Shown here piece after piece: positions 20,480 through 30,300 of a stretch of DNA of 64,000 nt; position 1 is the stretch's first letter, and each line of letters begins with the position of its first letter. Under the pieces are notes generated by a model, which saw only the letters and a list, made by a program, of their open reading frames with translations, was not told the origin of the DNA and made no database searches. Origin of the DNA: Vandiemenella viatica (taxonomy: Eukaryota > Arthropoda > Insecta > Orthoptera > Morabidae); assembly GCA_031002005.1 (NCBI GenBank), contig CM061919.1:36111088-36175087 (forward strand), read 5' to 3'. The translations under genes and the position numbers were made by a program.

Positions 20480-20780
20480 CCAAGATCAGCAACAGCAGCA
20501 CGATAGACATGCATGCTGGAAGAGAGCCGAGACGCAACTGCCCATTGTGGGCCGCGTATAAATCCAACGATGCGGCAGCCAATGGGAGGATCTGCTGTAA
20601 CAGCAGCGTCCGCTAGCCGTGGGGTAATTATATGAGCTGAAGCTGCGAGGCATGCACAGTCAGTATCTTTCTGTCGCAGTGTAAACTTTGACCTTTTCCT
20701 GATGAAGACAACAGAGACTGTTGTCAAAACATCGCAAATGGAAGAACTGATCCGGCAGAACACCCGAGAAGAACTTCTGT
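20480..20780 (+). mobile_element. Repeat with a hammerhead-like motif, possibly Penelope-derived
   Basis: A GC-rich 300-bp block unlike its surroundings, running into the satellite B array at 20785. It contains CTGATGA at 20699, then a perfect 6-bp stem GACAAC/GTTGTC. No protein is recognised; a 95-codon open frame on the minus strand has no family resemblance. Confidence 0.4.
20692..20740 (+). ncRNA. Hammerhead ribozyme-like motif (degenerate)
   Basis: The core box CTGATGA is followed by a hairpin (GACAAC, loop AGAGACT, GTTGTC) and then AAAAC, where a hammerhead core needs GAAAC. Hammerheads occur in Penelope-like retroelements. The changed G suggests it no longer cleaves. Helices I and III were not verified. 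Confidence 0.3.
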
Positions 20781-20784
20781 GATA

Positions 20785-21266
20785 ATTTTGCCCTTTAAGG
20801 GCAGATTTCAGAAAAAAATCCTTTTTAAAAAAAATATGATGTGATCACGGCAGAGACCGTAATCTTTAAAATGATACCTCATTTATCTATATCAGGGAGA
20901 TAAATCGCCCGTGACACAAAAACACATTGCTGAAATATTGATACTTTTGCCCTTTAAGGGACGAATTCCGAAAAATTCCTGTCTTAATATATGATGTAAT
21001 CAAAGCGGAGATTTTAATCTTTAAAATGATATTTCATTTATCGATTTCGGTCAGGAATGCAGGGAGATAAATGGTTTGTGATGCAAAAAATCGCATTTTC
21101 GAAGTATTTACATTTTTGATCTTTAAGGAATCAATTCCGAAAAATTCCTTTTTAAAAATGTGATGTAATCAAAGTGGAAAACTTAGGCTTTAAAATGATA
21201 TCTCATTCATACATTTCAGTTAGTAATCAAGGGAGATTTTGGCTTGTGACAAAAAACACCTTATAG
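20785..21266 (+). repeat. Satellite family B, array 1 (about 160-168 bp, three copies)
   Basis: The near-palindromic phrase CCCTTTAAGGG starts each unit near 20790, 20949 and, diverged, 21118. It is followed by AATTCCGAAAAATTCCTTTT, TATGATGTAATCA, TTTAAAATGATA and TCATTTATC. The same family is present in the opposite orientation at 41075-41905. A Helitron-like 5' end starts at 21270, directly after the array. No coding potential. Confidence 0.85.
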
Positions 21267-21269
21267 AAA

Positions 21270-21400
21270 TCTATACTAATATTATAAATGTGAAAGTAAC
21301 TCTGTCTGTCTGTCCGTTTCTTGGGCTAAACGGCTACTCCAATTGTGATGAAATTTCACAAGGAGATGCTATTTGACATTGGGATGGACATGGGATACCA
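21270..21400 (+). mobile_element. Helitron-like 5' end
   Basis: It starts with TC after an A and reads TCTATACTAATATTATAAAT, then AACTCTGTCTGTCTGTC and GATGAAATTTCAC. This is the widely repeated start of a non-autonomous insect element family whose 3' ends read GAAGTCG...CAGCTAGT in this window. Its own 3' end was not found; the sequence runs into the next LINE. Confidence 0.6.
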
Positions 21401-21839
21401 TATTCTGTATAGATAAGAATATATTGTCATTAAATTATGAAAATTATCTGAACTGTGAAAGACAAACGCATAATATCTATATGAATCAGAATCTTTATTG
21501 TCATAAACATGTAAATGTATGGACAATTGTCAAATTAAGCCCAACAAGTGGACTACAATAGAATACAATTTAAGAAATTCGCTATATACAACTCAAAATC
21601 ACAACAATCTAATTACTACAAACTTTACAATATACAAATACATATGTACATTCCAAACCATATGCCTTAATAGAATCTGCCTAGTTATGTAAATCTATTA
21701 CAGTACATGAGATTTCCAATTAATGCTGTAAAAACTATTTATATCATATAAACATTCTCTAACTGATACATTCTTAATTTTAGCTTTGAAATTATTTTGT
21801 GACAATAATTTTAAGTGCATAGGCACTTCATTGTACAAC

Positions 21840-22211
21840 TTAGTCAAAATTTAACACCAATTTTTTTTGGGAACTGCTATGACTATATTGTCGAATTCTT
21901 AAAAGATTTTTATTTCTAGTATCATATGAATGGAAATCTGCATTAATGTAAAACTGTTCTAAATGGCTATGTACATATATGAGTAATTTAAATATATACA
22001 GAGAATATAAAGTTAATACACCTAATTCTACAAATAAAGGTTTACAAGACGTTGTATATGGTACATTACAAATTATCCTAATTGCTCTTTTCTGTAAGAT
22101 GAATAGTTTTTTACAATAACAACTTGATCCCCAAAGGACAATACCATAATTTAAAATACTTTGAATTTGAGCATAATAAACTGTAAGCAATATATTTTTA
22201 TCAACTGTCAT
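21840..22211 (-). pseudogene. LINE reverse transcriptase C-terminal region
   Basis: The translation shows LLTVYYAQIQSILNYGIVLW, then KLFILQKRAIRIICNVPYTT, LGVLTLYSLYIFKLL and HSYDTRNKNLLRI. This is the usual 'Y..l..S.l.Yg...WG', 'iQK+aiR.i' and 'Y.TR......' order of the C-terminal region. The frame ends in a stop at 21840. Confidence 0.8.
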
Positions 22212-22239
22212 GTTGAGTCCTTTTGGCCACTTTCTTCAT

Positions 22240-22895
22240 AACAAAGTCAACATGATAATTCCAGGACAAATTAGAATCCAACATGCCTCTACCCTCAATA
22301 TTTATGAATAAGTCATTGATATATATATTTAAAAGTATATGCCCTAGAATGGAGCCTTGAGGCACCCCATACTCCACCAGCCTACCTTTTGAAAATGTTC
22401 CATTTTAAAATACAAATTGAGTTATATCAGTTAGATAAGAAACTAATAGCTTAACTGAATTTCTATTGAAGCCATAGTGGAACAATTTTTTACTTAATAT
22501 ACTATGGGTTACTGTGTCAAAAGCTTTTGAAATATCAAAAGACCTAAAACTAACATAAGAACCTTCCTCCAAATCATCTACCACACTACCAGCAAGCTTA
22601 AGAACAGCATTACATGTACCTCTCCCAGGCCTGTAGCCATACTGTTTATCTGTAAATAAGCTGAAGCATTCAAAATGTTTGATATTTGTTCATGGAGCAA
22701 GGACTCAAATACTTTAGAAATATTACGTACTATTGATATTGGTCTATAATTATTTTCCATCTTCCTGACACCTTTTTTGTGTATAGGTACCACTTTAATA
22801 TTTTTCAACTTATTTGGAAAAACACAGCCATTTATTAAACATTCGTTAAAGATATGAGTTAGTACTTCACTAATAAAAAAGTCAGAAATCTTCAT
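22240..22895 (-). pseudogene. LINE reverse transcriptase with deleted catalytic centre
   Basis: Blocks seen are FPNKLKNIKVVPIHKKG, NNYRPISIVRNISKVFE, then in a shifted frame KQYGYRPGRGTCNAVLK, FDISKAFDTVTHSILSKKL and VEYGVPQGSILGHILLNIYI. After NDLFINIEGRG the sequence jumps to LDSNLSWNYHVDFVMKK. The YADD catalytic box and surrounding palm residues, about 80 residues in relatives, are missing, so this copy could never polymerise. Confidence 0.82.
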
Positions 22896-22899
22896 AATA

Positions 22900-23358
22900 A
22901 GCGAGTTAATACCATATATGTCTAGGCATTTACTATTATTTAATTGGTTGATTTTTTTAAAACATATCTTCTACATAGACTTCCTAAAGTGCAAAACTGG
23001 TCATCGATCTTGGATACTTATCAATGTACGAGGTGCAATCACGATTACTGATAGGTATGCTACTACTAACTTGTTTTACATGGTCGATAAAAAAATTATT
23101 AAAATTATCTGGTGTTATCTCATTATTTTCATCTGATGCCTTGCAATTATTATTTGTAAGACTGTTAGTGATCTCCCACATTTTTTTTATTTTCCTTTTT
23201 TACATTTCCAACCAACCTATTGTAGTACTTCAATTTAGTATTTTTAATGGACAATTTGTACTCTTTTTCAACATTTTGTACCTATCTCTTAAGTGGTCAT
23301 TATTAAAAACTTTACTTAAACTGTATAATCGATTGCATTCTTCCTTAAGTCTATGTAG
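22900..23358 (-). pseudogene. LINE linker between endonuclease and reverse transcriptase
   Basis: A short open frame at 22984-23181 reads MWEITNSLTNNNCKASDENN, then PDNFNNFFIDHVKQVSSSIP. It fits the 'W..In.l....', 'a..FN.fF...' spacer of LINE ORF2. The flanking sequence is broken. Confidence 0.6.
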
Positions 23359-24334
23359 TTAATCACTGTACCATTTATTATCAGGCATATGCTTCTTGTT
23401 TTTTGAAGCAATTAGAGGGAAAGCTCCATTTACTGCCCACATAAACAAATCATGGAAAGCCCCAAATTTATCATCTATACCTTTAGTATCATATACCCCC
23501 AACCAATTGATTTCTTTTAACATATTGATAAACAGATTAATATTATGATCATTCACCAATCTGACTAAGTGGTTTCGTTTATTTATACTAGGCCTATCTT
23601 GGTTCGTTCCAAAACTAACGTTACATCTCGAAAGTATGGCATTATGATCAGACACTATGGTATGAATTATGTTTGAATGCCACATTGTTTTATTTATGTC
23701 AGTGAATATATTATCAATACAATTACCAGGAGTTGCCAAACCCTGCCTAGTAATTTCTGAGGTAGTAAACTTTAACCCAAAACAGTCAAACAAGTTGATA
23801 AGGTTTCTTTCAAAATTATTGCCATGATTGAACTTAACATTAAAATCAGCAGATATTAATAAATTAAAATTAGTCTTAAATGATATACTAATCATATTAT
23901 ATAGGCAGTTCAAAAATTATTAAAATAAACAGGGTCATCATTATATGGCCTATAAATTGAGAGCACTATTATATTTTTCTTAACTAATTCTACAGCAGCC
24001 ACCTCACAAACCATTTCAATAGAAAGATCCTTTACATGAGTTAGTTCTTTAAAACCTATCTCATTCTTGAGAAATATTGCTGCACATAAAAGAAAGCGAG
24101 TTTATAACCAGGTAAACATAAAAATTGGGCATCAGTGTTTTTAAGCCAATGTTCAGCTATTGCTAAGACAGCCACATTATACAATTCACATAATACATTT
24201 ATATCGTCTATTAAAATTTGGAGTAGGCCTCCTCTTAAGCCTTGACTGCTCTGATACCATTTCATTATAGTAGGCTGTACTATGATCTTGTGCATGTATA
24301 GGCCTATCTTTAAAATTGTTACCACTTTGTACAA
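23359..24334 (-). pseudogene. LINE endonuclease
   Basis: The N-terminal part (24334-24056) includes LYNVAVLAIAEHWLKNTDAQ, then LPGYKLAF (the catalytic Glu region reads AEHW). After frame changes, ELTHVKDLSIEMVCEVAAVE and IIVLSIYRPYN (YRP motif) lead to FNLLISADFNVKF (GDFN box altered to ADFN), then CIDNIFTDI and TIVSDHNAILSR (SDH). It continues to 23359. All canonical endonuclease blocks are present in order although the frame is broken at least twice. Confidence 0.8.
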
Positions 24335-24340
24335 TGTTAT

Positions 24341-24880
24341 TTAATCTAAAAAATCAACTGTTCTGTAACCTAAAGGTATGAGCCTTGTTGAATTAAATCT
24401 ATTAGTTGTCCATATACTATCTACAAAATTAATGAGTTTATCTCCAACAAGACTCTTTCCTATGTTATTTAAATGTAAACCATGGGTAATATGGAAGTGC
24501 CTACCTATATTACTTACATCTATGAAATTAACATTCCCAAAGTGTTTACAGATTTTAAACATTTCTTCATTAGTCTTCTTAACCTCCAAGTTGACAATGG
24601 ATGTCTCAAGCAGATCATACCGGTGAGGTACAGAGAATACCATAATGTTCTTGGCTTAGCACAGTTCTTGTAGTTTCTTCCTCAATGAAGATAGGAGACC
24701 TTTTGTTTCGTTCCTGGCCACATCATTTGTCCCAGCTAAAAATATTGGAATTTCATTTTCACTCACTTTAGTTATTTCCCTGACTACTTCAATGAAATTA
24801 GCCCCAGGCTTCACAATACTTGATATATTATAACCTTTGCTTAGGACTGCAGAAGAAACACCTCTACCTTGACTATCTTA
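24341..24880 (-). pseudogene. LINE ORF1 SGNH/GDSL hydrolase domain
   Basis: From about 24880 the minus strand reads DSQGRGVSSAVLS (block I, GDS-like), PGANFIEVVREI, then FLAGTNDVARNE (the GTND block), a stop near 24660, IMVFSVPHRYDLLE and finally THGLHLNNIGKSLV (catalytic histidine block). The order matches the SGNH hydrolases that reside in ORF1 of CR1-group LINEs. Unlike the copy at 13066-13512, the histidine is kept here. Confidence 0.7.
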
Positions 24881-25156
24881 AAAAAAGTCGAATTTTCAAC
24901 TGTTGAATTTTAAGCTTAGGCCTACACTCTTTTGGGTACTTTAGATTTTATTTCGATTTCTTTGTTTGCTTCAGTATTTTGAACACTTTTAGCAAACACA
25001 TCATTATCAGAAATCTGATCTAAGGGTTCAAATCGGTTTTTGAGTGGTGGAAAATCCCTTTCTTTGTCTATAACAAAGCCTGACCTTGGTCTACACTGAG
25101 TTTTAAATGTAACACATTCCCACCTTCTTAAATCAGTCTTATGGCAAGTATCTGTT

Positions 25157-25594
25157 CTAAATTCGTGTTTTGTATCTCAAAAGCTCACTTTCATACTCGC
25201 TTAGTTGTTTCCTTAACAATGAAATTTCTTCAAGTAGGGTTTTTACCTCATTATGTAAGGTTTGAATAATTTCACCAGCAGATTTTTCTTCACTGTAAAC
25301 TTCAGTTGTACCACAAACTATGTCCATTTTTTCCTCCACTTGTGAACATCTTGCACACTTCCATGATTCATTTTCTTCTGGAATTTCACTTTCTAAAATA
25401 TTCCCACATCTAAAATGGTACCATTTATCACAGGTATCACACAAGATACCATTTCTGACAACTTTGTTGCACTTTCCACACCTATTATCATTTAAAACAC
25501 TAACTTTTACCGGAACTGTAACAGAAGTCGTTTTAACACCCGGCGCCATCTCAGATGGTAGGCTAAAGAGCAGACATATGATTTGAGAGTACAA
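25157..25594 (-). CDS. LINE ORF1 N-terminal PHD finger and coiled coil
   Basis: This is a 145-codon frame. Residues about 38-85 show CGKCNKVVRNGILCDTC, then WYHFRCGN and WKCARCSQ, a C4-H-C3 PHD pattern. A heptad-rich helix follows (IIQTLHNEVKTLLEEISLLR, then QLSEYESELLRY). PHD fingers of this sort are frequent at the start of LINE ORF1 proteins. The SGNH domain lies about 280 bp downstream in a different frame. The start at 25594 gives MYSQIICLLF; an internal methionine before APGVKTT is equally plausible. Confidence 0.65.
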   Translation of the reverse strand: MYSQIICLLFSLPSEMAPGVKTTSVTVPVKVSVLNDNRCGKCNKVVRNGILCDTCDKWYHFRCGNILESEIPEENESWKCARCSQVEEKMDIVCGTTEVYSEEKSAGEIIQTLHNEVKTLLEEISLLRKQLSEYESELLRYKTRI

Positions 25595-25799
25595 TGTGAC
25601 GCATTCTTATAACACGCAATCTTCTAACACTACCTGGATGGCCTGCCAACAAATAATATAAAGTAAATCTTCCTAAGTAAAGCTGTTGCAAGAACAGATA
25701 TCTGAATTAACATTTATATCATAACTAGCTGGTACCCACGACTTTGTTCGTGTTTGTAAAGAATTTGGATTGAAAAATACAGGTCGACCACTTTCAACC

Positions 25800-27435
25800 T
25801 GTAAGCACCTTAGAATTTGGTAAATTCTAGTTTTCTTAGCTTTAGGTATGAGGGAGGAAGAAAGCTTTCCTATAAACGTAAGGTTTCATTACACGTACAG
25901 GTTATGGGAGGAAGTTTCATATAGAAGCTGATACTGTAAATAAACCATTTTAAAAGCAGTAAAGACCCACAACATTTAATAAAATGGTTAAATAAACTTT
26001 TTATAATAATAAAGAAACTTTAAACTAACCTGGAATAGGGAAATCCATTATTGTCCAACTTGCAGACAATAGATTATTGCTATGTGAGAATTTCACTATT
26101 TATGAACACTTTTAAATGAAGTACAGTAATCTTAAAATAATAATAATTCGAAAGAAAGTTAAATTCAGACCGTGTATATAGCGTAAATAAATTTTTAAAC
26201 ACTTCGATAAACACACTTTCACTTCTAACATTTTTTATCATATGTTTCCAGTAATTTCTCGATATAAAAAGTAGATTCCCTAAAAGAATAAAAAATCTAG
26301 TATAACATATTTAAATTTCAGAACATTCCATGCAGTAGAATGGATTTTATATACATTTTTAAAATTATTTCATCACTTGAGATTTATTTACGAATGAACC
26401 AAGCAACTTCCATAAATAAAATAACTTTCAAAACACGTAACTAAATTTAAAGAAAATTCTGATAACTTCACTTTTTCGATATAAACAATACTTTAATAAT
26501 TATGAACTAAAAACCAAGTATTTGGTAAACAGTTTTTAAACCCGATCTTGTTAAAGTCATAACTTTGCTATTTTAACACCGAATATAATAAAATTTACAT
26601 CACTGGAATCGGGAATTAATATAGAACATTATGGCACTAATTTTATTTAGATAATTTGTAATTCAGCGGGATTTCCTAAAAATTGAATAAATCAAGACAG
26701 AATTAGGGGGACCACCACTGAACGTTCGAACTCTTTATCACTATGCTGTTTAAACTAAATTCGTTTATAAACAAACTAATCATTCAAGAATTCTAATTAA
26801 ACACTTTTTATGTACCATGAGGCTAAGACTATATGCTGTTAAAGTTTAAACACTTTCTATAATCTCAATCACTTTATACCTTTTGGATAAGCGTCCGTAT
26901 ACAGGTGGTGTGTGGATGGAGGGTATATAAGCGGGTACCTAGTAGAGGTCTTTCGTCTTTAGTCTTTACTCTGGGAACATTATGTAAGGTGAATCTGCTT
27001 TAGAAGCCGTGGTGTGTGTTAGTCGGTAGCCAGAATTGGCTGAGCCAGGCTAGGAACGTGTGTCGGCCATGATGATTTTCTTTGCAACTACCATGAACTT
27101 GTAAATTTTCTGAAAGGGGTTTTCGGTTGGTATTATTTCTCTCCACAATCTGCAATATTCTGGAAATGTTTGTTTGATCGCCTACTCAACTGTAGAATAC
27201 AATTTTTGAAAATGTGACTTTTAAAATAAATTTCAATTTATGATTCAAGTGAACTTTTTTGTAATTTCGTAGCAAACTGAACCCTTTTCTCAGCTTTGGG
27301 GTTACAAAGGCGGGGGGGGGGGGGGGCGACCATTAAGCATTTTAGTTGAGTATTCCAGGCAGGCATATGGTCAATTTAAAATTATTTTGTCAAAATTCAA
27401 CAGAACTTCCTTCCATTTTAAGTGAACTTTCAGCT
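25800..27435. mobile_element. Insertion within the Helitron, unidentified; LTR-like segment at its right
   Basis: About 1.6 kb of mainly AT-rich sequence separates two parts of the satellite-bearing Helitron. No protein is recognisable. The right part has a promoter-like GGGTATATAAGCGGG at about 26922, then GC-richer DNA and AATAAA near 27225. This is the layout of an LTR, but neither a second LTR nor a target duplication was found. A run of about 17 G lies at 27311. Confidence 0.35.
26920..26940 (+). promoter_or_regulatory. TATA-box-like promoter in an LTR-like segment
   Basis: TATATAAGC sits in a local GC-rich context, with a purine/pyrimidine initiator-like stretch 30 bases downstream. 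It is typical for retroelement LTRs. Inference only. Confidence 0.35.
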
Positions 27436-27439
27436 AAGG

Positions 27440-28950
27440 TACTAAGCCTATACTCCCACCCCTAGTATGGTTACATCCTTACAAACCCCTATATGTCCCA
27501 CAACCCCATAGCTAACGACATCTAACAACCATAGTGCATGATGGGAGACTCGATGATATTACCACACACAAATGCCAGTCATCAGCGCTGTGTAGTTCAG
27601 GCAGCAAAGTAAAATTTACAGACACACATGTCTTTGAAGGAAATATGAAAATATCGTTGATTGACCACTTTCTACCACCATATCTCCCACACTCCCAAAG
27701 TTACCGAAATTCAGCCAACATTGTGATCAATGGGTGACTCTTTGTTACTACCACGCACTAAGACCAGTGAACTGCGTTTCATAGTTTTGGCTGAAAAGTG
27801 GTACACCAAGACACATCCGTCTTTGGCACAAATGTGAAACTGCCACAGGTCAACCACTCTCAACTCCCATATCTCCCACACCCCCATAGCCACCAACATC
27901 TAACCACTATAGTGCACACGATACCACACACAAACACCAATAGTCTATGCTATGTAGTTGTGGCAGAAATGTGACAAACGCGGAGACACATGACTTTCGT
28001 CGAAATACGAAAATATCCTAGATCGGCCACTTTCAACCACCCTATCTCCCACAATATCACAGTTACTGAAATTCGGCCAACGTTGTTATCGAAAGGTGAC
28101 TCTGTGGTACTACCACACACAAACGCCAGTGATGTGCGATAGATAGTTTTCGCTGAAAAGTGATACACCAAGCCACATGCATCTTTGGCAGAAATATAAA
28201 ATTGATGCAGATTTACCACTTTCAACTCCCATATCTCCCACACCCCCATAGCTATTGACATCTAACAACCATAGTGCACGATAGGAGACTCGGTTCTACT
28301 ACCACACACAAAGACCAATGATCTATGCTATGTAGTTGTGGCAGAAAAGTGACATATGCGGAGACACATGTCTTTCGTCGAAATATGAAAGTATCCTTGA
28401 TCAGCCACTTTCGACCACCATATCTCCCACAATATCACAGTTACTGAAATTCGGCCGACGTTGTTAGCGAAAGGTGACTCTGTGGTATTACCAGACACAA
28501 ACGCCAGTGATGTGCGATAGACAGTTTTCGCTAAAAAGTGATACACCATGACACATGCGTATTTGGCAGAAATATGAAATTGCTGCAGGTCGACCACTTT
28601 CAACCCCCATATCTCCCACACCCCCATAACTACCAACATCTAACAACCATAGTGCATGACAGGAGACTCAATTCTACTACCACACACAAACATCAATGGT
28701 CTATGCTGTGTAGTTTTGGCAAGAAAGTGAAGTATAAGGAGACACAAATTTTTGGTCGAAATATGAAATCGCTCTGCATTGACGAACTTTAATCATTATA
28801 TCTCCCAGATCCCCACAGTTATCGGCATTCGGCCAACATTGTGCACTACAGGAAACTGCATGCTACTTCCACACACAAACACCAGTGATCTGTGCTAGGT
28901 AGTGGTGGCTGAAAAGTGAAATATAGGAAAACACAAGTCTATATATATAT
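27440..28950 (-). repeat. Satellite family A, array 1 (189-bp monomer, 378-bp dimer)
   Basis: GGAGACTC and GGTGACTC phrases alternate at 189 bp (28283 and 28472), and identical types repeat at 378 bp (28276 and 28654), so two monomer types alternate. Each unit contains CCATATCTCCCACA, CCACACACAAA and AAAAGTGA. There are about eight units. The monomer is a multiple of three, which keeps frames open (63 codons per unit), so the open frames here are repeat products, not genes. Confidence 0.9.
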
Positions 28951-28964
28951 ATATATATATATAG
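28939..28964. repeat. (AT)n microsatellite at the Helitron 5' end
   Basis: About 12 AT dinucleotides form part of the TCTATATAT... start of the Helitron read on the minus strand. Confidence 0.9.
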
Positions 28965-29448
28965 ATTAACAACAAAAAAATTTTACAAGAGCTTTGACAG
29001 TACCAGACAAAAGGCAAATAAATACTTTGCATTCGTGATTGTTCGAAAAAAAACTTAGAAAGATTGAAAAGCTTTGTTAATCTTATTTCAAAACAAGTGT
29101 ACGTGTAAGAAGAAAAAGGCTCATTAAACAGCTATCAGAACTTTTCAGTGGCTAATATTTCATCTTAGGACGTCAGTTGGAAGCAATAAAAAATGCTTTA
29201 TTAAAAGCGCTTTCAGTTATTGTACTACCATTATCTAGCCTTACCTGAAATATTTTTGACTTTGTCTTGAAGGACCCGGTCATCAATTTTAAAGATTAGT
29301 AATATTAGTATCAAATGAGCCCTCATGGTTTTTAATCACATCTTAGAACACCAACTGCTTCTTTTTACTCACAAACATATTAATTCGCAATCAAAACCCA
29401 TCATAAACAGTTATTCATATTCAAACATTTAGCGGATCAAACAATGGA

Positions 29449-29464
29449 GGGGGGGGGGGGGGGG
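29449..29464 (+). repeat. Poly-G tract
   Basis: A run of about 16 G occurs in AT-rich DNA after AATGGA. It may be a true homopolymer or a sequencing expansion. Confidence 0.8.
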
Positions 29465-29514
29465 TAAAAATTAATGTGTTTGTAATGCGTAAAGTTACAG
29501 GGCAATGGAATCGT

Positions 29515-29600
29515 AGCGCAGTGGTAAAGTGCTTCTTAAGAAAACTTTCATGAGGCTTTGGGTACAAACCCCACTGGGAGCAAAATTTTTTATGAATTGT
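29515..29600 (+). mobile_element. tRNA-derived SINE head
   Basis: An A-box-like TAGCGCAGTGGTAAAGTGC and a B-box-like GGGTACAAACCCC lie about 50 bp apart, with tRNA-like folding potential. An extended loop with poly-A and a mutated anticodon arm argue against a functional tRNA gene. The body of the SINE is not clearly bounded. Confidence 0.5.
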
Positions 29601-29735
29601 TTTTCATAATTTGAGCCAAGCCTAGGATTTTGTTAGTAAGGATACCATGTTCTGGCAAATCTTTGGTGATAGTATAGTGACCTAAGTGTTTACTTTATTC
29701 AGAGTATACTGGTTCCACAGGCAATTATTGTGTGA

Positions 29736-30008
29736 TCTAAACTAATAATATTATATATGCAAAAGTAAGTCTCAGTCATTTTTTTTATAACTTTTTGATG
29801 ACTATATATGTATACCGATATACCAAAATACTTTGTATCATTAGGAACAAAATAGGAAACTTTTTTTCCAATATGAATAAATGACGGTATATCGATAGCG
29901 TTCCTGTCATACTATGCCAACATATCTTAGGTAACCTTGAACTTTGTGTATCCAATTCTAGCAATCAAATTCCAAATCCACGCGTACGAAGTCGCAGTTA
30001 ACAGCTAG
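29736..30008 (+). mobile_element. Short complete Helitron-like element (273 bp)
   Basis: It begins TCTAAACTAATAATATTATA after an A and ends TACGAAGTCGCAGTTAACAG, then CTAG before a T. Both ends match the ends of the elements at 21270, 25735 and 53214. No coding sequence fits between them, so it is non-autonomous. Helitrons insert between A and T without target duplication, as seen. Confidence 0.65.
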
Positions 30009-30029
30009 TAATATATATGATGACAAGTG

Positions 30030-30300
30030 TGGACTAGTAAGTGGGAGTTAGTGGAGATCGAGACCTGGAGGATGTCTGGTGTCAAAGATATTCTGGCAGG
30101 ATAGTTCCCATCTACAGAGTGCAATGGAGGTTGTGGTGTCAGGCATGGAGCAAAGAAAAGAGAGGAGACCACGTAAGGGACCTTCTCCATACAACGATGT
30201 GACACCGAGTGGAGAGCGGTGGGGTGGGGAGGTCGCCATATTGGCAGGGTCAAGAAACACAAGGAATGTATACAGAACGGAAGAATTTCTTCGTTTTTAA
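30030..30300. other. GC-rich purine-rich block, unassigned
   Basis: It resembles a retroelement leader (GTGGGGAGGTCGCCATATTG) but has no detectable coding motif. Open frames exist on both strands and overlap one another, so none is called. Confidence 0.3.

Larger units (their letters stand above)
21480..25600 (-). mobile_element. CR1-like LINE with PHD and SGNH domains in ORF1, decayed
   Basis: The minus-strand order is PHD-type zinc finger (25594-25157), SGNH hydrolase domain (about 24880-24341), endonuclease (24334-23359), linker (23181-22984), reverse transcriptase (22895-22240, YADD region deleted) and C-terminal region (22211-21840). About 350 bp of AT-rich 3' UTR follows. Several frame breaks are present. 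The Helitron-like 5' end at 21270 lies just beyond its 3' end. Confidence 0.85.
25735..28965 (-). mobile_element. Helitron-like element carrying a 189-bp satellite, interrupted
   Basis: On the minus strand it starts TCTATATATA after an A (28965), passes through AGACTTGTGTTTTCC and CTATATTTCAC into about eight satellite units, and ends GAACAAAGTCGTGGGTACCA, then GCTAG followed by T (25735). The 5'-TC, CTAG-3' and A/T insertion site fit Helitrons. Satellite sequence is present just inside the 3' end (GGTCGACCACTTTCAACC near 25785) but then stops until about 27440, so about 1.6 kb appears to have been inserted. No Rep/helicase is encoded. Twin element: 51825-53214. Confidence 0.65.

Noticed and set aside
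27534..28792. Several 60-100 codon open frames on both strands
   Set aside because: They are all satellite A; the 189-bp period keeps frames open without selection.
27440..28950. CRISPR-like array (regular repeats)
   Set aside because: Repeats are head-to-tail 189-bp monomers without unique spacers, in a eukaryotic intron; a satellite.
29515..29600. Functional tRNA gene
   Set aside because: A and B boxes are present, but the anticodon region is disrupted and an A-rich extension follows; SINE head preferred.
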